A DNA stretch of 64,000 bases, taken from the NCBI GenBank assembly GCA_027692465.1, contig JAQEYU010000001.1, positions 434,001 to 498,000 of the forward strand, in the 5' to 3' direction. The DNA comes from Enterococcaceae bacterium OF42-14pH9A. GTDB lineage: Bacteria; Bacillota; Bacilli; Lactobacillales; Enterococcaceae. The notes beneath the pieces are model-generated. The model did no database searches. It had not been told where the DNA came from and saw only the letters and a program-made list of their open reading frames with translations. The first letter of the stretch is position 1. Each line of letters opens with the position of its first letter. Positions 18,710-27,110 of this stretch are shown in pieces. A program made the translations under genes and the position numbers.

Positions 18710-21325
18710 ATGAAAAAAATCAAGAAAATAATGGTGCTGGTATCAACAGTGGTTGTAAGCGCGGTAGGTCCGATTACGGGCTTGGCTGAAACAACGGCAA
18801 AAACTCAGTCGCCAACTGTAACAGAAGAATTGCCATTAAGCGGCAGCCCTGTCACCAGTGATGTGACGAGTACTTCAGCGGTAGAAGACAGCTTTTCATC
18901 AGAAGAATCTGAAAAAAAGGTGTCTTCTGAAAACAGCTCAGAAATTTCCGCAAGTGAAAGCTCGTCAATATCTGCTACTGAAGTGACGCAAAACTCTTCA
19001 GAAGAGAACACTACCGCTGAAACGGATGAATCTGACAGTAGTTTGGCAGATGCAGAACAAGCCAACGAGGATCTTTCCCGAGCGGCAGTGGAAAAAGCGA
19101 TAGCAGAAATGGAAATTTTAAATGATGTTTTTCCATATCTAAAAGATCGTTCTGATCTAGCAGAAGCACCCATTGATTCGGACACTCCCAGACCTAAAGC
19201 TCGGGCTGCGGCATTGACTGTTGAACCACAGGAACAAATCGCTGCCGCCGCGGCTGCTCGGTTGGAAAATATTTATGCGGATTCTGACAAAGACACACCA
19301 ACAATGGATTTTGTCGACGTTTCCTCTCATAATGGCGAAATCAGTGTGGATCAATATAAGACGCTAAAAAAATATGGCGTCAAGGCGGTTATCGTTAAGT
19401 TGACAGAGTACACGACCTATCGTAATCCCTATGCTGAAAGTCAGATTAATAATGCCAAAGCGGCTGGATTGGTGGTCCACGGATACCATTACAGCTGGTT
19501 TACTTCCAAAAGTACCGCTGAAAAGGAAGCCGAATATTTTGCGAAGTATGCCGATGAATTGAAATTGGGCAACAATGCCATTATGTTCAATGATATTGAA
19601 GATCCACAACTTTATGCTAAAGATATCAATCATACACAGAACTCGATTTATTTTGCAGATGCACTGAAAAAACTGGGCTATAACAACAGTCAGCATTACA
19701 TTGGTCAATGGTGGGTACGAGCAGGAAAATTGGATCCTGCTAAGTTGGGCTATAATAAATGCTGGATTGCTGAATACCCAATTCCGACTGTAAAAGAACA
19801 GCGGAATACTCAGTACGGCGCTTGGCAATGGACCTCCCAAGTGTATATTCCAGGGAAAAACTTTCCTTTTGATATGTCTTCAGATTATAGTAAAACAATC
19901 ACTTTGCCCTATGGTGAGCAGGGACCATACATCAGTTTGGGTAAATATTTCACAATAACTGCCAAAAATAACGCCATCTGGAGTAGTTTTAAATGGGCAC
20001 AAAAAGATCGGACCGACAATCATCTAAACAAGACCTACTATGCCAAGGGAATGTATAAACACGTCAATGGTGGCACCTACCTTAGTTTGTATGACAACAA
20101 TGACAAATGGGTTGGTTATGTAAACGCAGCTTTTGGCACTTTAACCGATGGCCCTGGCGGTAAGTGGGCAAGCTATAAAAAATATGTCACCTTAAATCAG
20201 ACAAAGGATCTGTACAGCGACTTTACTTCTAAAATCAAGAATAACGCATTAACCTACAAAAACAAGCAATTGTTGGTCACAGGGAAGTATGAGCATTTCA
20301 ATGGTAAAACCTACTATTCAGTGTACACGGCCGATGGTAAGACTTGGCTGGGGTACGTCGAAAAGAGTGGTATCACTCTAGCTGGCGACCAAGGCCCGTA
20401 CCTAGCGCTTGGAAAATATTTTACGATAACTGGGAAAAATCATACAATTTGGTCAAATTTCAATTGGATAAAGCGTAGTGATGCAAAGAGCTACCTTGGA
20501 AAAACCTATTTGGCAAAAGGACAATACAAACACTTAAATGGCAGTACCTATCTAACCTTATATGATAATCAGAATAAGTGGGTAGGTTATATTAATGTCT
20601 CTGGTGGGAAGTTGACGACTAGCGCTGGAGGAACTTGGAGCAGCTATAAAAAGTATCTGACTATCACTGGTAGTAAGCATTTGTATGCCGGTGATTTTAC
20701 CAAAACTATCAAAAATAAAGCCTCAGTATATAAGGGAAAGACACTATTAGCCACCGGCAAGTATGAACACTTTAATGGTAAAACCTATTACTCTGTTTAT
20801 GAAAACAACATCTGGTTAGGTTATGTGGAAGAAGCTGGTGTCAAAGTTGCTGGCGACCAAGGCCCCTACTTAAATTTGGGGAAATATTTCACCATTACAG
20901 GGAAGAACTATAAGATTTGGAGCAATTTTGATTGGAAACTACGCCTGAATGCCTCTGATCTGTTGGGGAAAACCTACTTGGCAAAGGGGCAATACCAGCA
21001 TCTGAACGGCAGCACATATCTGACACTTTATGATAATAACGAGATGTGGATCGGGTACATTAATCTCAGTGGGGGAGAGTTGGGGACAAATTCCGGCGGC
21101 ACGTGGAGTAGCTGCAAAATGACTGTTGCCTTGACTGGAACCAAAAACCTATACGGCAGTGACTTCACTAAAACTGTCAAAAATAAAGCTTCTGCTTTCA
21201 AAAATCAACAACTTTCGGTGACCGGCAAATATGAGCACTACAATGGAAAAACTTACTACTCAGTGTATGACAGCAAACAGCAATGGTTGGGTTATATCGA
21301 AAGCAGCGGAGTAAAGCAGGTCTGA
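18710..21325 (+). CDS. Secreted GH25 muramidase with GW-like module array
   Basis: An 871-residue autolysin-like enzyme. Residues 1-26 form a signal peptide (ends GLAETTA region); 27-130 is a Ser/Glu/Thr-rich spacer. Residues about 195-390 are a glycoside hydrolase 25 domain: MDFVDVSSHNGE with Asp203, VKAVIVKLTE, GLVVHGYHYSWF, and FNDIED with Asp295 and Glu297 as the catalytic pair; it cuts the MurNAc-GlcNAc bond. From about 400 to the end there are six modules of about 75 residues in alternating A/B types (LGKYFTIT..K..IWS.F.W and KKY.T..... LY..DFTK), each with (K/T/M/Q/I)W(V/L/I)GY. These should bind the wall or its polymers. Divergent partner of the L,D-transpeptidase. Confidence 0.92.
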   Translation: MKKIKKIMVLVSTVVVSAVGPITGLAETTAKTQSPTVTEELPLSGSPVTSDVTSTSAVEDSFSSEESEKKVSSENSSEISASESSSISATEVTQNSSEENTTAETDESDSSLADAEQANEDLSRAAVEKAIAEMEILNDVFPYLKDRSDLAEAPIDSDTPRPKARAAALTVEPQEQIAAAAAARLENIYADSDKDTPTMDFVDVSSHNGEISVDQYKTLKKYGVKAVIVKLTEYTTYRNPYAESQINNAKAAGLVVHGYHYSWFTSKSTAEKEAEYFAKYADELKLGNNAIMFNDIEDPQLYAKDINHTQNSIYFADALKKLGYNNSQHYIGQWWVRAGKLDPAKLGYNKCWIAEYPIPTVKEQRNTQYGAWQWTSQVYIPGKNFPFDMSSDYSKTITLPYGEQGPYISLGKYFTITAKNNAIWSSFKWAQKDRTDNHLNKTYYAKGMYKHVNGGTYLSLYDNNDKWVGYVNAAFGTLTDGPGGKWASYKKYVTLNQTKDLYSDFTSKIKNNALTYKNKQLLVTGKYEHFNGKTYYSVYTADGKTWLGYVEKSGITLAGDQGPYLALGKYFTITGKNHTIWSNFNWIKRSDAKSYLGKTYLAKGQYKHLNGSTYLTLYDNQNKWVGYINVSGGKLTTSAGGTWSSYKKYLTITGSKHLYAGDFTKTIKNKASVYKGKTLLATGKYEHFNGKTYYSVYENNIWLGYVEEAGVKVAGDQGPYLNLGKYFTITGKNYKIWSNFDWKLRLNASDLLGKTYLAKGQYQHLNGSTYLTLYDNNEMWIGYINLSGGELGTNSGGTWSSCKMTVALTGTKNLYGSDFTKTVKNKASAFKNQQLSVTGKYEHYNGKTYYSVYDSKQQWLGYIESSGVKQV

Positions 21326-21344
21326 GTATGGAACTGTCGCGGTT

Positions 21345-21430
21345 TAAGCGGTGATTCGCCCCCTTGAGTTCGGGGAAAAGTCCTCAAAATTTGCGTCTCA
21401 CATGAGTTTGCAGACACACCTCATTGATAC
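21345..21430. repeat. Decayed part of the 164-bp repeat
   Basis: CTTGAGTTCGGGGAAAAGTC followed by CTCAAAATTTGCG and GAGTTTGCAGACACACCT follows the right half of the intact repeats (24100-24175) with scattered changes. The left half is not recognisable. It lies after the muramidase stop. Confidence 0.45.
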
Positions 21431-21554
21431 AATTTGTTTCTTTTTGGATAATTTGCGACAACGTGTAAATTTATTGCCGGAAATAAAACGAGTTCGTAAA
21501 ATGTTCAAACGATAGCGGTATAGTTTGAGCTGACTCTGCAATCACAAATCGTTC

Positions 21555-21583
21555 TTTTACTCCTTCTGACTTTCGTGTATAAT
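21555..21583 (+). promoter_or_regulatory. Promoter of mltG
   Basis: TTTTAC at 21555-21560 and TATAAT at 21578-21583, separated by 17 bases. The -10 is exact, the -35 partial. The start would be near 21590, about 30 bases before the TTG start codon. Confidence 0.6.
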
Positions 21584-21619
21584 GGTACAAGCCAGTATAC
21601 GAAGTTAGGAGGAGTTGTT

Positions 21620-23092
21620 TTGTCTAAACAACATCCGGAAGAGGAATCCTTCAAGGATAAAATTCTGAATTCCCTTAATAACTCTGGGGAAACAGCGGAT
21701 TTTTCGACCAATCAAAAAAATAAAGTACCGCCTTCTCATGAGCGGTTGCAAATATCTCAAGATGCAGTGGGTTCTCGTCGCAGCCAGGCGGCCGGTAAGA
21801 AGTCAAAAACAACCGAATCTCCAAAAAACACCTCGAATAAATCGGATTATAAGTCATCAAAAACCGGTAGTACTACCGCCAAGAAAAAAAACACGGTTGT
21901 TAATCAAGCTGACAGTGTTAAAAGTAAGAAGCCACCACAAAAAGAGCTCTCAGAAAAAAAACAGGAAGAGCGTTTGCGAAAATCTTCAAGGGACAGAGAA
22001 AATCGTGTAGTGAACAGAATCGTGACGATCGTTGTGATCACGCTATTATTTGTTGGCGGCATCTTGGGCTTTTATGTCTATCGCTATATTTCTGCCGGCT
22101 TAAAACCTCTTAATTCTGCTCAAACTGAAAAGGTCACTGTCGAGATTCCACGCGGTTCCTCGAACAAAGCCATCGGTGAAATCCTGGAAAATGAAAAAGT
22201 TATCAAAAGCGGTATGGTTTTCAATTACTACACCAAGTTCAACAATCTGACAGGCTTTCAAGCCGGCAAGTATAGTTTCTCCCCAAATATGACACTGGAT
22301 GAGATCAGCAAGGAATTGATGGGCGGTACCGGGACCGGTACGGCGGACATGAAACTGACTATTCCGGAAGGCTACACGATCGATCAAATCGGAGATGCTG
22401 TTGAGAAGAACCTGAAACTCAAGAAAAAAGATTTTATCGATCTCATGAAAGATGAAAACTTCTTTAATGAGCTGCATAAAAAGTATCCGGAATTATTAGA
22501 TGCTGCGGCAAAGGCCGAGGGTGTTCGTTATCGGTTGGAAGGCTATTTGTTCCCGGCAACCTATGATTATTATAACGGAACTGACCTGAAGGAGTTTGTC
22601 ACGCAGATGGTAGAAAAAACCAACAGTGTGATGGCTCAATACTATCAAACGATTAAAGACAAGCAGCTGAATGTCCAAGAAGTCCTGACTTTAGCCTCGT
22701 TGGTGGAAAAAGAAGGGAACAATGAAAGCGACCGGCGCAAGATCGCACAAGTCTTTTTCAACCGCTTGGCTATAGACATGCCGTTACAATCGGATATCTC
22801 GATTCTCTACGCTCTGGGGGAACACAAAGAACTCGTGACCAATGCAGATACTCAGGTAGATTCACCGTACAACCTTTATGTGAATCGTGGTTACGGACCA
22901 GGACCGTTTGATAATCCGAGTGAACAGTCGATCAAAGCGGTGTTGAATCCGCAACAAAACGACTACTATTACTTTGTTGCTGACATCAAGACCGGACAGG
23001 TGTATTATGCTCGAACCTTTGAGGAGCACAATGCATTGGTAGAACAGTATGTTAATAATACCGACACCACAGATGGCGACGGAACGCAATAG
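21620..23092 (+). CDS. mltG: Endolytic transglycosylase MltG
   Basis: A 490-residue membrane-anchored enzyme. TTG at 21620 is chosen because AGGAGGAG lies 7-8 bases before; the longer frame from 21575 would begin within the promoter. Residues 1-130 are a basic, Lys/Ser-rich cytoplasmic region longer than in Gram-negative MltG; one helix follows (about 134-156, IVVITLLFVGGILGFYVY). Then a LysM-like part and the YceG catalytic domain with LASLVEKEGNNESDRRKIAQVFFNRL, where Glu363 is the expected catalytic residue, and LQSDISILYALG. MltG cuts nascent glycan strands and sets their length with the elongation machinery. It is followed by greA and liaFSR, an order I recall from Enterococcus faecalis. 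Confidence 0.95.
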   Translation: MSKQHPEEESFKDKILNSLNNSGETADFSTNQKNKVPPSHERLQISQDAVGSRRSQAAGKKSKTTESPKNTSNKSDYKSSKTGSTTAKKKNTVVNQADSVKSKKPPQKELSEKKQEERLRKSSRDRENRVVNRIVTIVVITLLFVGGILGFYVYRYISAGLKPLNSAQTEKVTVEIPRGSSNKAIGEILENEKVIKSGMVFNYYTKFNNLTGFQAGKYSFSPNMTLDEISKELMGGTGTGTADMKLTIPEGYTIDQIGDAVEKNLKLKKKDFIDLMKDENFFNELHKKYPELLDAAAKAEGVRYRLEGYLFPATYDYYNGTDLKEFVTQMVEKTNSVMAQYYQTIKDKQLNVQEVLTLASLVEKEGNNESDRRKIAQVFFNRLAIDMPLQSDISILYALGEHKELVTNADTQVDSPYNLYVNRGYGPGPFDNPSEQSIKAVLNPQQNDYYYFVADIKTGQVYYARTFEEHNALVEQYVNNTDTTDGDGTQ

Positions 23093-23134
23093 CAATAAAA
23101 GTATTGAAATGGATTTACATTTTGAACAAAGCGT

Positions 23135-23244
23135 GGTAATCTTTTCAGTGTTATTCCCCGAAAGCTATAGAAACCACTTTCATTTGCTGTAACAACAGGC
23201 ATCGTAAAGGGTATCGCGGTTCTGGGAAACACTGAAAGATTGCC
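23135..23244. repeat. 110-bp inverted-end palindromic segment
   Basis: GGTAATCTTTTCAGTGTTAT at the left pairs with GGGAAACACTGAAAGATTGCC (read at 23224-23244), about 20 bases with two differences, around a roughly 65-base centre. It lies between mltG and greA and is followed by TTTTG. It is unlike the 164-bp family in sequence. It could be a long terminator or a second small inverted-end element. Confidence 0.5.
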
Positions 23245-23358
23245 TTTTGTTATACTATCAAAAAAAGAACAGCAGAGATCGACGGGCAGAGTTGCTTACA
23301 AATTAAGAGCGGGCCCGAAAAAAACTTTGCTGATAATTGCTGAAGGAGATATGAGATT

Positions 23359-23838
23359 ATGGTGGAAAAAGTTTACCCTATGACAGTTGAAGGAAAAGAA
23401 AAGCTGGAACAGGAATTGGAAGAACTCAAGACTGTGAAACGCGGCGAAATCATCGAACGGATCAAGATTGCCCGTGGTTTCGGCGATTTATCGGAAAACT
23501 CCGAGTACGAATCTGCTAAGGATGAACAGGCTTTTGTTGAGGGCCGGATCACGACTTTGGAAAATATGATCCGTTTTGCACAGATTATCGATAATGATGG
23601 CGTGGATTCCGATGAGGTATCGATCGGTAAGACAGTTACCTTTATTGAATTACCGGATGGTGACGAAGAAGAGTATACGATCGTGGGAAGTGCCGAATCT
23701 GATCCTTTTTCCGGTAAGATCTCCAATGATTCTCCGATTGCTCAAGCATTAATCGGTAAAAAAGTCGGTGATCAGGTGGCCATTGCGACACCAGGTGGCG
23801 ACATGCAGGTTAAAATCACCAAAGTAGAACAGAACTGA
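23359..23838 (+). CDS. greA: Transcription elongation factor GreA
   Basis: A 159-residue factor that helps stalled RNA polymerase cleave backtracked RNA. The N-terminal coiled coil is clear ([53 protein letters not shown]), including the acidic tip DLSENSEY that reaches the polymerase active site. The C-terminal FKBP-like domain has [24 protein letters not shown] and [14 protein letters not shown]. Full length. ATG 23359 follows GAAGGAGAT. Confidence 0.96.
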   Translation: MVEKVYPMTVEGKEKLEQELEELKTVKRGEIIERIKIARGFGDLSENSEYESAKDEQAFVEGRITTLENMIRFAQIIDNDGVDSDEVSIGKTVTFIELPDGDEEEYTIVGSAESDPFSGKISNDSPIAQALIGKKVGDQVAIATPGGDMQVKITKVEQN

Positions 23839-23861
23839 TTTTTTCAATCAGCGTCTAAGCA

Positions 23862-23958
23862 GAATATCCGAACGACAGCTGTCAAAGTGCTGTGCCTTTT
23901 GTGAGGTTCCGATGAGGACCGGCAAATTTCGGCCAGCAGCGGGGTCGTTCGGATATTT
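23862..23958. repeat. 97-bp palindromic segment after greA
   Basis: GAATATCCGAACGAC at 23862-23876 is matched by its complement, GTCGTTCGGATATTTC, at 23944-23959, around a 67-base centre that has smaller inverted repeats. It lies 23 bases after the greA stop and may form a large RNA hairpin. No gene is present. Confidence 0.5.
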
Positions 23959-23986
23959 CCTTGTTTACCAGTAGAATCTGCTGTGG

Positions 23987-24012
23987 CACACTCCGATTGA
24001 GAGTGCTTTTAT
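23987..24012 (+). terminator. Terminator after greA, interrupted by a repeat element
   Basis: GCACTCT-type hairpin: GCACACTC and GAGAGTGC around a short loop, followed by TTTTAT. The 164-bp repeat begins at the next base, at the TA that ends this T-run. Confidence 0.6.
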
Positions 24013-24175
24013 TAGGGCGTGTCTGAAAACTCCAGTGGCAGATATTTTGGTCCTTTTCACCGCAATCTACTCGTAAATGCGCAGCTTTGTACCACATAAG
24101 CTGCGCTTTACTCCTTGATTTCAGCAAAAAGTCCTCAAAAATCTGGATTCCCCCAGAGTTTTCAGACACGCCCTA
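24013..24175. repeat. MITE-like 164-bp repeat, copy A
   Basis: The ends are TAGGGCGTGTCTGAAAACTC and its exact complement, 20 bases each. The interior is an imperfect palindrome, so a transcript could fold into one long hairpin of about 80 base pairs with a tip at ACCACATAAGC. Each end starts with TA, as expected if the element (GGGCGTG...CACGCCC) inserted at TA and duplicated it, as IS630-type elements do. No open frame is present. The other well-preserved copies are at 28409, 45909 and 53216. Confidence 0.85.
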
Positions 24176-24289
24176 GGCAGATTTCAATAAAATGCACAAA
24201 TCATTCCTAAGACTGATACGTTTTATTTCCTTTCAGGGTATGATATATTCAGTGGATTTTGGCGAAATTGCGCAGGGAGTACTTCGTTG

Positions 24290-24458
24290 AGAAAGAGCAT
24301 TTCCAATTATGCAGATCCGGTGAACAGCTTTTACCCAGCCTTGAAAACTCTGTCGTAATCGCTGTTGCCAATGCTTGTCTATGAATTGGGCAAGGCGTGC
24401 CTTACTCCTCGATTACAAAAAAGTCCCAAACTCTGTGGGCTGACAGAGTTTGGATTAT
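24290..24458. repeat. Decayed copy of the 164-bp repeat before liaF
   Basis: GAAAACTC..CGTAA, GCGTGCCTTACTCC.CGATT, AAAAAAGTCCCAAACTCTG and CAGAGTTT follow the order of the intact element with many substitutions. It fills much of the gap between copy A and liaF. A possible promoter for liaF (TTTTAT 24221-24226, TATATT 24244-24249, 17-base spacer) lies just upstream, so liaF mRNA would carry this sequence as its leader. Confidence 0.4.
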
Positions 24459-24491
24459 CCAAATTATCAAACGGTATCGGAGGTGACCTTT

Positions 24492-25217
24492 ATGAAAAGT
24501 CCTTGGCGCTTCTTTTTTATTGTAGAGGCTCTGCTGTTATTATTCGCGGTTTGGCAGATCATCAGTAGTCCGCAGCTCTTGATCCTACTGATCTGTGGAA
24601 TTCTGTCTATCTGTTTCGGCTTGAAACGCAATCGGAAAAAAAGCAGTTTTTGGTATGTTGTCGGCGGTGTTTGTATTTTTATCAGTTTGGTATCGAGTCC
24701 GGCATTATGGTTGATGCTGGCATTTGGTATCTTGTTTGTCGGTTTGAAGGGAGTCGAGGTTTCCGGCATCGATCCGTCACAAAATGCTTTTTGGAAGAAA
24801 AAGCAGATGGTGATGGTGGAAACGGAGGAACCTGCTTCTCACTCCGGGACCAGAGTCAAGCAGCCGATGTTCGGCAATGAGCGGATCGGTAACCAGGTCT
24901 ATGAATGGGATGACATCAATTTGAATGTGGTCTCCGGCGATACGATCATTGATTTGGGAAATACGATTCTGCCCAAAAAAGACAATGTAGTGATTGTGCG
25001 TAAAGGCTTTGGTCGCACCAGAATTCTGGTGCCGCTGGGAGTCGGGGTCATGGTAGAACATGCGACCTTTGCGGGGGATTTAGTCTTTGAGGGTGAACGA
25101 ACCACGCTGCGCAATGAGGCTCTCAAAATCTACAGTGAGGATTACGACGACAATCAGCGACGAATCAAAGTAATCACCAATACCTTGTTCGGGGATGTCG
25201 AGGTGATCCGGGTATGA
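24492..25217 (+). CDS. liaF: LiaF-type envelope stress regulator
   Basis: A 241-residue membrane protein. ATG 24492 follows GGAGGTG. Residues about 5-100 hold four hydrophobic spans (FFFIVEALLLLFAVWQI, LLILLICGILSICFG, and two more), and about 120-241 form the soluble C-terminal domain with NVVSGDTIIDLGNTILPKKDNVVIVRKGFGRTRILVPLGVGVMVEHATFAGDL. In Firmicutes LiaF holds the kinase LiaS inactive until cell-wall antibiotics or membrane-active peptides, such as daptomycin, disturb the membrane. liaS overlaps its stop by four bases. Confidence 0.94.
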   Translation: MKSPWRFFFIVEALLLLFAVWQIISSPQLLILLICGILSICFGLKRNRKKSSFWYVVGGVCIFISLVSSPALWLMLAFGILFVGLKGVEVSGIDPSQNAFWKKKQMVMVETEEPASHSGTRVKQPMFGNERIGNQVYEWDDINLNVVSGDTIIDLGNTILPKKDNVVIVRKGFGRTRILVPLGVGVMVEHATFAGDLVFEGERTTLRNEALKIYSEDYDDNQRRIKVITNTLFGDVEVIRV

Positions 25218-26302
25218 TGGCAAAAGTTTCGAAAGGAATGGTAGCTTTTTATGTCGGGGTCACTGCTTTTTTGACGATGATCCTGGTATTGTTTTCTTTT
25301 TTACATGCCAATGATATTTCTCGTTGGTGGAAAGTCCTGTTTGAAAGTCGGATTTTTTTCATTCCCATGATCATCTATATCATGGTGATTTCTGTCGGAT
25401 TCGGATTGTTGGCTTATTTTTTCATCTCGGTTTTCCGTAAAAGCTTGTATGGGGAGATTGAGGAGAAGCTGCGAATCATGGCTGCCGGAAACTATGAAAA
25501 TCCGCTGGTGACTGAGGCAATTCCTCATTCAAAGGAAAATCACTATATCACAGCGATTGATAAAGACATCCAGGAAATCGCCAGAAAAATGCAGGACATA
25601 TCCGGTGAATTACAACAATTGAACAGTCGCCCTCAGCTGGTTGCAGGTCAAACAAAAGAGGAGATCTTGGAGATTGAAAGGCATCGGCTGGCACGAGAAC
25701 TGCATGATTCGGTTTCACAGCAGTTGTTTGCTGCGATGATGATGCTGGCTGCAATCACTGAAAAAGCAAAGAAAGATCAGGTTCCCGAGGCACAGCAGAA
25801 ACAATTGGAGATGGTGACCGATATTATCAATGCCTCTCAATCAGAAATGCGGGCGTTATTATTGCATCTGCGTCCGATCAGTTTGGAAGGTAAAAGCTTG
25901 CGTCAGGGGATCGAACAACTCTTAAAGGAACTGCAGTCCAAGATCAAGATCGACCTTAAGTGGGATGTGGAGGATGTTTCGCTGCCCACAGGAATCGAAG
26001 ACCAGTTGTTTCGGGTTGTACAGGAGCTTTTGTCGAACACCTTGCGGCACGCGAAAGCTCAGGAGCTCGAGGTCTATCTGCATACGATTGAGCAGAATGT
26101 TTTGTTGCGAGTTATTGATGACGGTGTCGGCTTTGATACCACCCAGCAAAAAGCCGGTAGTTACGGGTTGATGAATATCCGGGAACGAATTGCCGGTATC
26201 GGGGGAACAGTCAAGATCATCAGTTTCAAGGGACAAGGTACCAGTATTGAGATCAAAGTTCCGCTGGTGAATTTGCCGGATGGAAGTGATGTCAGAGAAT
26301 AA
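25214..26302 (+). CDS. liaS: Sensor histidine kinase LiaS
   Basis: A 362-residue NarL-family kinase. Two membrane helices (about 9-30 and 47-72) flank a very short outside loop, the intramembrane-sensing layout. The HisKA_3 domain has EIERHRLARELHDSVSQQLFAAMMML with the phosphorylated His in ELHDSVSQ; the ATPase domain has RVVQELLSNTLRHAKAQ, VIDDGVGFD and GSYGLMNIRERI. Start ATG 25214 overlaps the liaF stop. It phosphorylates LiaR. Confidence 0.95.
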   Translation: MMAKVSKGMVAFYVGVTAFLTMILVLFSFLHANDISRWWKVLFESRIFFIPMIIYIMVISVGFGLLAYFFISVFRKSLYGEIEEKLRIMAAGNYENPLVTEAIPHSKENHYITAIDKDIQEIARKMQDISGELQQLNSRPQLVAGQTKEEILEIERHRLARELHDSVSQQLFAAMMMLAAITEKAKKDQVPEAQQKQLEMVTDIINASQSEMRALLLHLRPISLEGKSLRQGIEQLLKELQSKIKIDLKWDVEDVSLPTGIEDQLFRVVQELLSNTLRHAKAQELEVYLHTIEQNVLLRVIDDGVGFDTTQQKAGSYGLMNIRERIAGIGGTVKIISFKGQGTSIEIKVPLVNLPDGSDVRE

Positions 26303-26339
26303 ACGGCAATAGCCGCAGGGAAAAAGGAGGATTTTCACG

Positions 26340-26969
26340 ATGATTCGTGTATTGCTTGTTGACGACCACGAAATGGTCAGGTTGGGGGTATCATCTTATC
26401 TGTCTATTCAAGATGATATCGAGGTGATCGGAGAAGCTGAGAATGGTCGGATCGGCTACGAAAAAGCACTGGCTTTGCGTCCGGATGTGATTTTGATGGA
26501 TTTGGTGATGGAAGAAATGGATGGAATCGAGTCCACCAAATTGATTCTTAAAGAGTGGCCCCAAGCGAAGATCTTGATTGTCACCAGCTTTATCGATGAT
26601 GAGAAAGTCTACCCGGCCATCGAAGCCGGAGCGGCAGGGTATTTGTTGAAGACCTCGACGGCTCATGAAATTGCCGATGCGATCCGAGCGACGCAAAGAG
26701 GCGAGCGGGTCCTGGAACCGGAAGTGACCTCTAAAATGATGGACAAGATGACCGGCCGGTATCAGATTTTGCACGACGATTTGACAAACCGCGAACTGGA
26801 AATTCTGATGCTGATCGCCCAGGGAAAAAGCAATCAGGAAATTGCCGATGAGTTGTTTATTACATTGAAAACCGTCAAGACCCACGTTTCCAATATTTTG
26901 TCCAAACTGGAAGTGGAAGATCGTACGCAAGCAGCCATCTACGCATTCAAACACGGTATGATAAAATAA
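26340..26969 (+). CDS. liaR: Response regulator LiaR
   Basis: A 209-residue NarL/LuxR-type regulator. The receiver domain has LLVDDHEMVRLG with the acidic pair, VILMDLVMEEMDGIE with the phospho-acceptor Asp about residue 54, and the conserved Thr/Ser and Lys (VTSF, LLKTS). Residues about 145-209 form the HTH (LTNRELEILMLIAQGKSNQEIADELFITLKTVKTHVSNILSKL). It begins 37 bases after liaS, following AAGGAGG, and a terminator follows. LiaR switches on envelope-defence genes; adaptive changes in this system are known to cause daptomycin resistance in enterococci. Confidence 0.96.
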   Translation: MIRVLLVDDHEMVRLGVSSYLSIQDDIEVIGEAENGRIGYEKALALRPDVILMDLVMEEMDGIESTKLILKEWPQAKILIVTSFIDDEKVYPAIEAGAAGYLLKTSTAHEIADAIRATQRGERVLEPEVTSKMMDKMTGRYQILHDDLTNRELEILMLIAQGKSNQEIADELFITLKTVKTHVSNILSKLEVEDRTQAAIYAFKHGMIK

Positions 26970-26973
26970 AAGC

Positions 26974-27006
26974 AGACCTCGTCAATAGTTTTTTGACGAG
27001 GTCTTT
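26974..27006 (+). terminator. Terminator of liaFSR
   Basis: AGACCTCGTCA and TGACGAGGTCT form an 11-base perfect stem around a nine-base loop, followed by TTTG. It starts four bases after the liaR stop. Confidence 0.85.
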
Positions 27007-27110
27007 GTTATACTGAAACAGATGAAGAAGGGCGTGGCAAACGCGTTTTAATGCATGCGGTTCTTGTCGGCTGTCACGGTCCGAACAGGAAATCAAAAGG
27101 AGTATAAAAT

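Noticed and set aside
23882..24169. Reverse-strand frame through repeat copy A, and a similar one at 53172-53384
   Set aside because: They read the same repeat sequence (CGEKDQNICHWS in both), so they are by-products of the non-coding element, not genes.
24013..24175. CRISPR-like or phage attachment reading of the repeats
   Set aside because: Copies are far apart, have no spacers and no cas genes or integrase nearby; inverted ends and TA borders fit small transposon-like elements better.
26391..26954. Reverse-strand frame (187 codons) across liaR
   Set aside because: Antisense shadow of liaR with no supporting signals.
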